DNA from: Nitrospinaceae bacterium
Lineage (GTDB): Bacteria > Nitrospinota > Nitrospinia > Nitrospinales > VA-1
Length of the DNA stretch: 5,347 nt
Direction of reading: 5' to 3'
Assembly: GCA_029261435.1 (NCBI GenBank)
Contig: JAJDBI010000044.1
Span: forward strand, 1-5,347
Shown: piece by piece, positions 4,266-5,347 of the stretch
How positions within the stretch are numbered: the first letter of the stretch is position 1
Layout of the letters: each line of letters opens with the position of its first letter
Made by a program: the position numbers and the translations under genes
The notes under the pieces: generated by a model
Databases searched by the model: none
Told to the model about the DNA's origin: nothing
The model's input: the letters and a program-made list of their open reading frames with translations, nothing else

Positions 4266-5347
4266 TGGAATGGGCTAAAGAGTCTTTGGAAAAACTTGAA
4301 AGTTCGCGCCCGGTCCGGCTCAATCAGCCTGCACCTTTGCCTGATTCAGCCGAGGCAGATGCGCTCCTTAAACAATACCATCCCGATTACCTGGGTCATG
4401 AACGACAGGTGACTGTTGGCCGAAATGCTGGAGATCAGAAGTTCCCTTTAGAGCTTGCTCAGCTATTAGAGGGAGATAGCCCGATTGATTCGGACTACGT
4501 CCCAAACCCAGAAATAGAAACGGATGTTTTGATTTTGGGAGGAGGTGGAGCTGGAGCCGCTGCGGCCCTTACTCTGGAAGGATCGGGACTCACCGTTCAC
4601 CTGGCCACTAAACTCAGGCTGGGCGATTCCAATACAGTGATGGCGGAAGGAGGCATCCAGTCTGCGCTCAGTCCTGATGACTCGCCAAGGCGACATTTTG
4701 CCGATACTCTGGTTGGAGGGCACGGTGAGAATGATCCTGATCTGTTACGGATTCTTTGTGAACAAGGCCCGGAAAGCATTCGCTGGCTCAGCCAACTTGG
4801 TTGTTTGTTCGATCAGAATGAAGATGGCCGATTCCGTTTACGCGGAGGAGGTGGGACTTCGGTGCCGCGCGTATTGGCTTGCAGGGACTTCACGGGACTG
4901 GAGATCATGCGAGTTTTGAAAGATGCGGTGCGCCTGACCGAGACTCAATTGCTGGAAGAGCATGTTGCTATGGAGCTTGTTGATGACGGCAACGGTCGGG
5001 TGACCGGTGCTGTTTTGTTTGACCGCAAAGCAGGGCGACCTATTTGTGTTTCTGCTCGGGCGGTGATTATGGCTACCGGTGGCAGTGGACAGATTCGTCT
5101 GCAAGGATTCCCCACCAGCAACCATGTTGGAGCTACCGGCGATGGTTTGGTGCTTGCCTACAGGCAGGGGTGCCGCCTTGTCGATCTTGACAGTTATCAG
5201 TATCATCCTTCAGGGGCTTGTTATCCTGAAGCTCTGGTGGGGCAGCTGGTGACTGAGGCGATACGGTCAATAGGAGCCCAGGTGGTCAATGCCGAAGGAG
5301 TTCACTTTATTAATGAGATGGCCTACCGCGATGTTCTGGCTGGCGCC
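4262..5347 (+). CDS. Fumarate reductase/succinate dehydrogenase-type FAD flavoprotein, 3'-truncated by window edge
   Basis: The frame is open for 362 codons to the right edge; the C-terminus is missing. An unusual N-terminal region (about 1-86) precedes the FAD-binding fold, which opens at DVLILGGGGAGAAAA (88-102). SNTVMAEGGIQSAL (123-136) matches the SdhA segment SHTxxAQGGI, but the FAD-linking histidine is Asn124, predicting non-covalent FAD as in L-aspartate oxidase. Further family segments are ACRDFTG (206-212) and ATGGSGQ (271-277). Active-site equivalents are H315 in QYHPSG, T331-E332, and the proton-shuttle Arg R356 in AYRDVLA, so dicarboxylate (fumarate/succinate-like) chemistry is plausible. 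The upstream iron-sulfur gene overlaps by 4 nt, so the two products probably form one complex. L-aspartate oxidase (NadB) is less likely because of this partner and the N-terminal extension. Direction of catalysis and electron carrier are unknown. Confidence 0.87.
   Translation, partial: MMEWAKESLEKLESSRPVRLNQPAPLPDSAEADALLKQYHPDYLGHERQVTVGRNAGDQKFPLELAQLLEGDSPIDSDYVPNPEIETDVLILGGGGAGAAAALTLEGSGLTVHLATKLRLGDSNTVMAEGGIQSALSPDDSPRRHFADTLVGGHGENDPDLLRILCEQGPESIRWLSQLGCLFDQNEDGRFRLRGGGGTSVPRVLACRDFTGLEIMRVLKDAVRLTETQLLEEHVAMELVDDGNGRVTGAVLFDRKAGRPICVSARAVIMATGGSGQIRLQGFPTSNHVGATGDGLVLAYRQGCRLVDLDSYQYHPSGACYPEALVGQLVTEAIRSIGAQVVNAEGVHFINEMAYRDVLAGA

Noticed and set aside
4262..5347. Flavoprotein as L-aspartate oxidase (NadB)
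   Set aside because: The Asn at the FAD-His position is shared with NadB-like enzymes, but the overlapping iron-sulfur gene and the long N-terminal extension point to a multi-subunit fumarate/succinate-type enzyme.

Overview
The window looks like ordinary chromosomal DNA from a Gram-negative bacterium. The evidence is a signal-peptide-bearing protein that resembles the short N-terminal domain of secretins and TonB receptors, a yebC-ruvC-ruvA-ruvB cluster, and sigma70-type promoters. The gene content would suit a Desulfobacterota- or Nitrospinota-like organism, but that placement is a guess from gene order and protein style. No rRNA, tRNA, CRISPR array or insertion sequence is visible.

Layout. 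On the minus strand, reading from the middle of the window leftwards, come yebC (3526-2771), a 128-nt gap, ruvC (2642-2142), ruvA (2135-1542) and ruvB (1515-490). After an AT-rich gap of about 240 bp, the start of an exported STN-like protein (249 to beyond the left edge) has its own near-consensus promoter and a TTG start. On the plus strand, an 82-bp divergent region separates yebC from a two-gene redox unit. This unit is an iron-sulfur protein (3609-4265) and, overlapping it by 4 nt, a fumarate-reductase/succinate-dehydrogenase-type flavoprotein (4262 to beyond the right edge).

How the genes work together. RuvA, RuvB and RuvC form the Holliday-junction migration and resolution machine. YebC is a translation-related protein often encoded next to ruvC. 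The plus-strand pair looks like the catalytic and electron-transfer halves of one oxidoreductase. Two details separate it from textbook succinate dehydrogenase: the histidine that carries covalent FAD is replaced by asparagine, and the iron-sulfur subunit has a full set of cysteines for one [2Fe-2S] and two [4Fe-4S] clusters. The flavoprotein also has about 85 residues ahead of its FAD domain. Its membrane or thiol partner, if any, would lie beyond position 5347.

The least conventional parts of the window are this redox pair, the helically phased AACTT repeats in front of it, the stem-loop between ruvA and ruvB, and the TTG-started secreted protein at the left edge. I found no clear evidence of a wholly new system.
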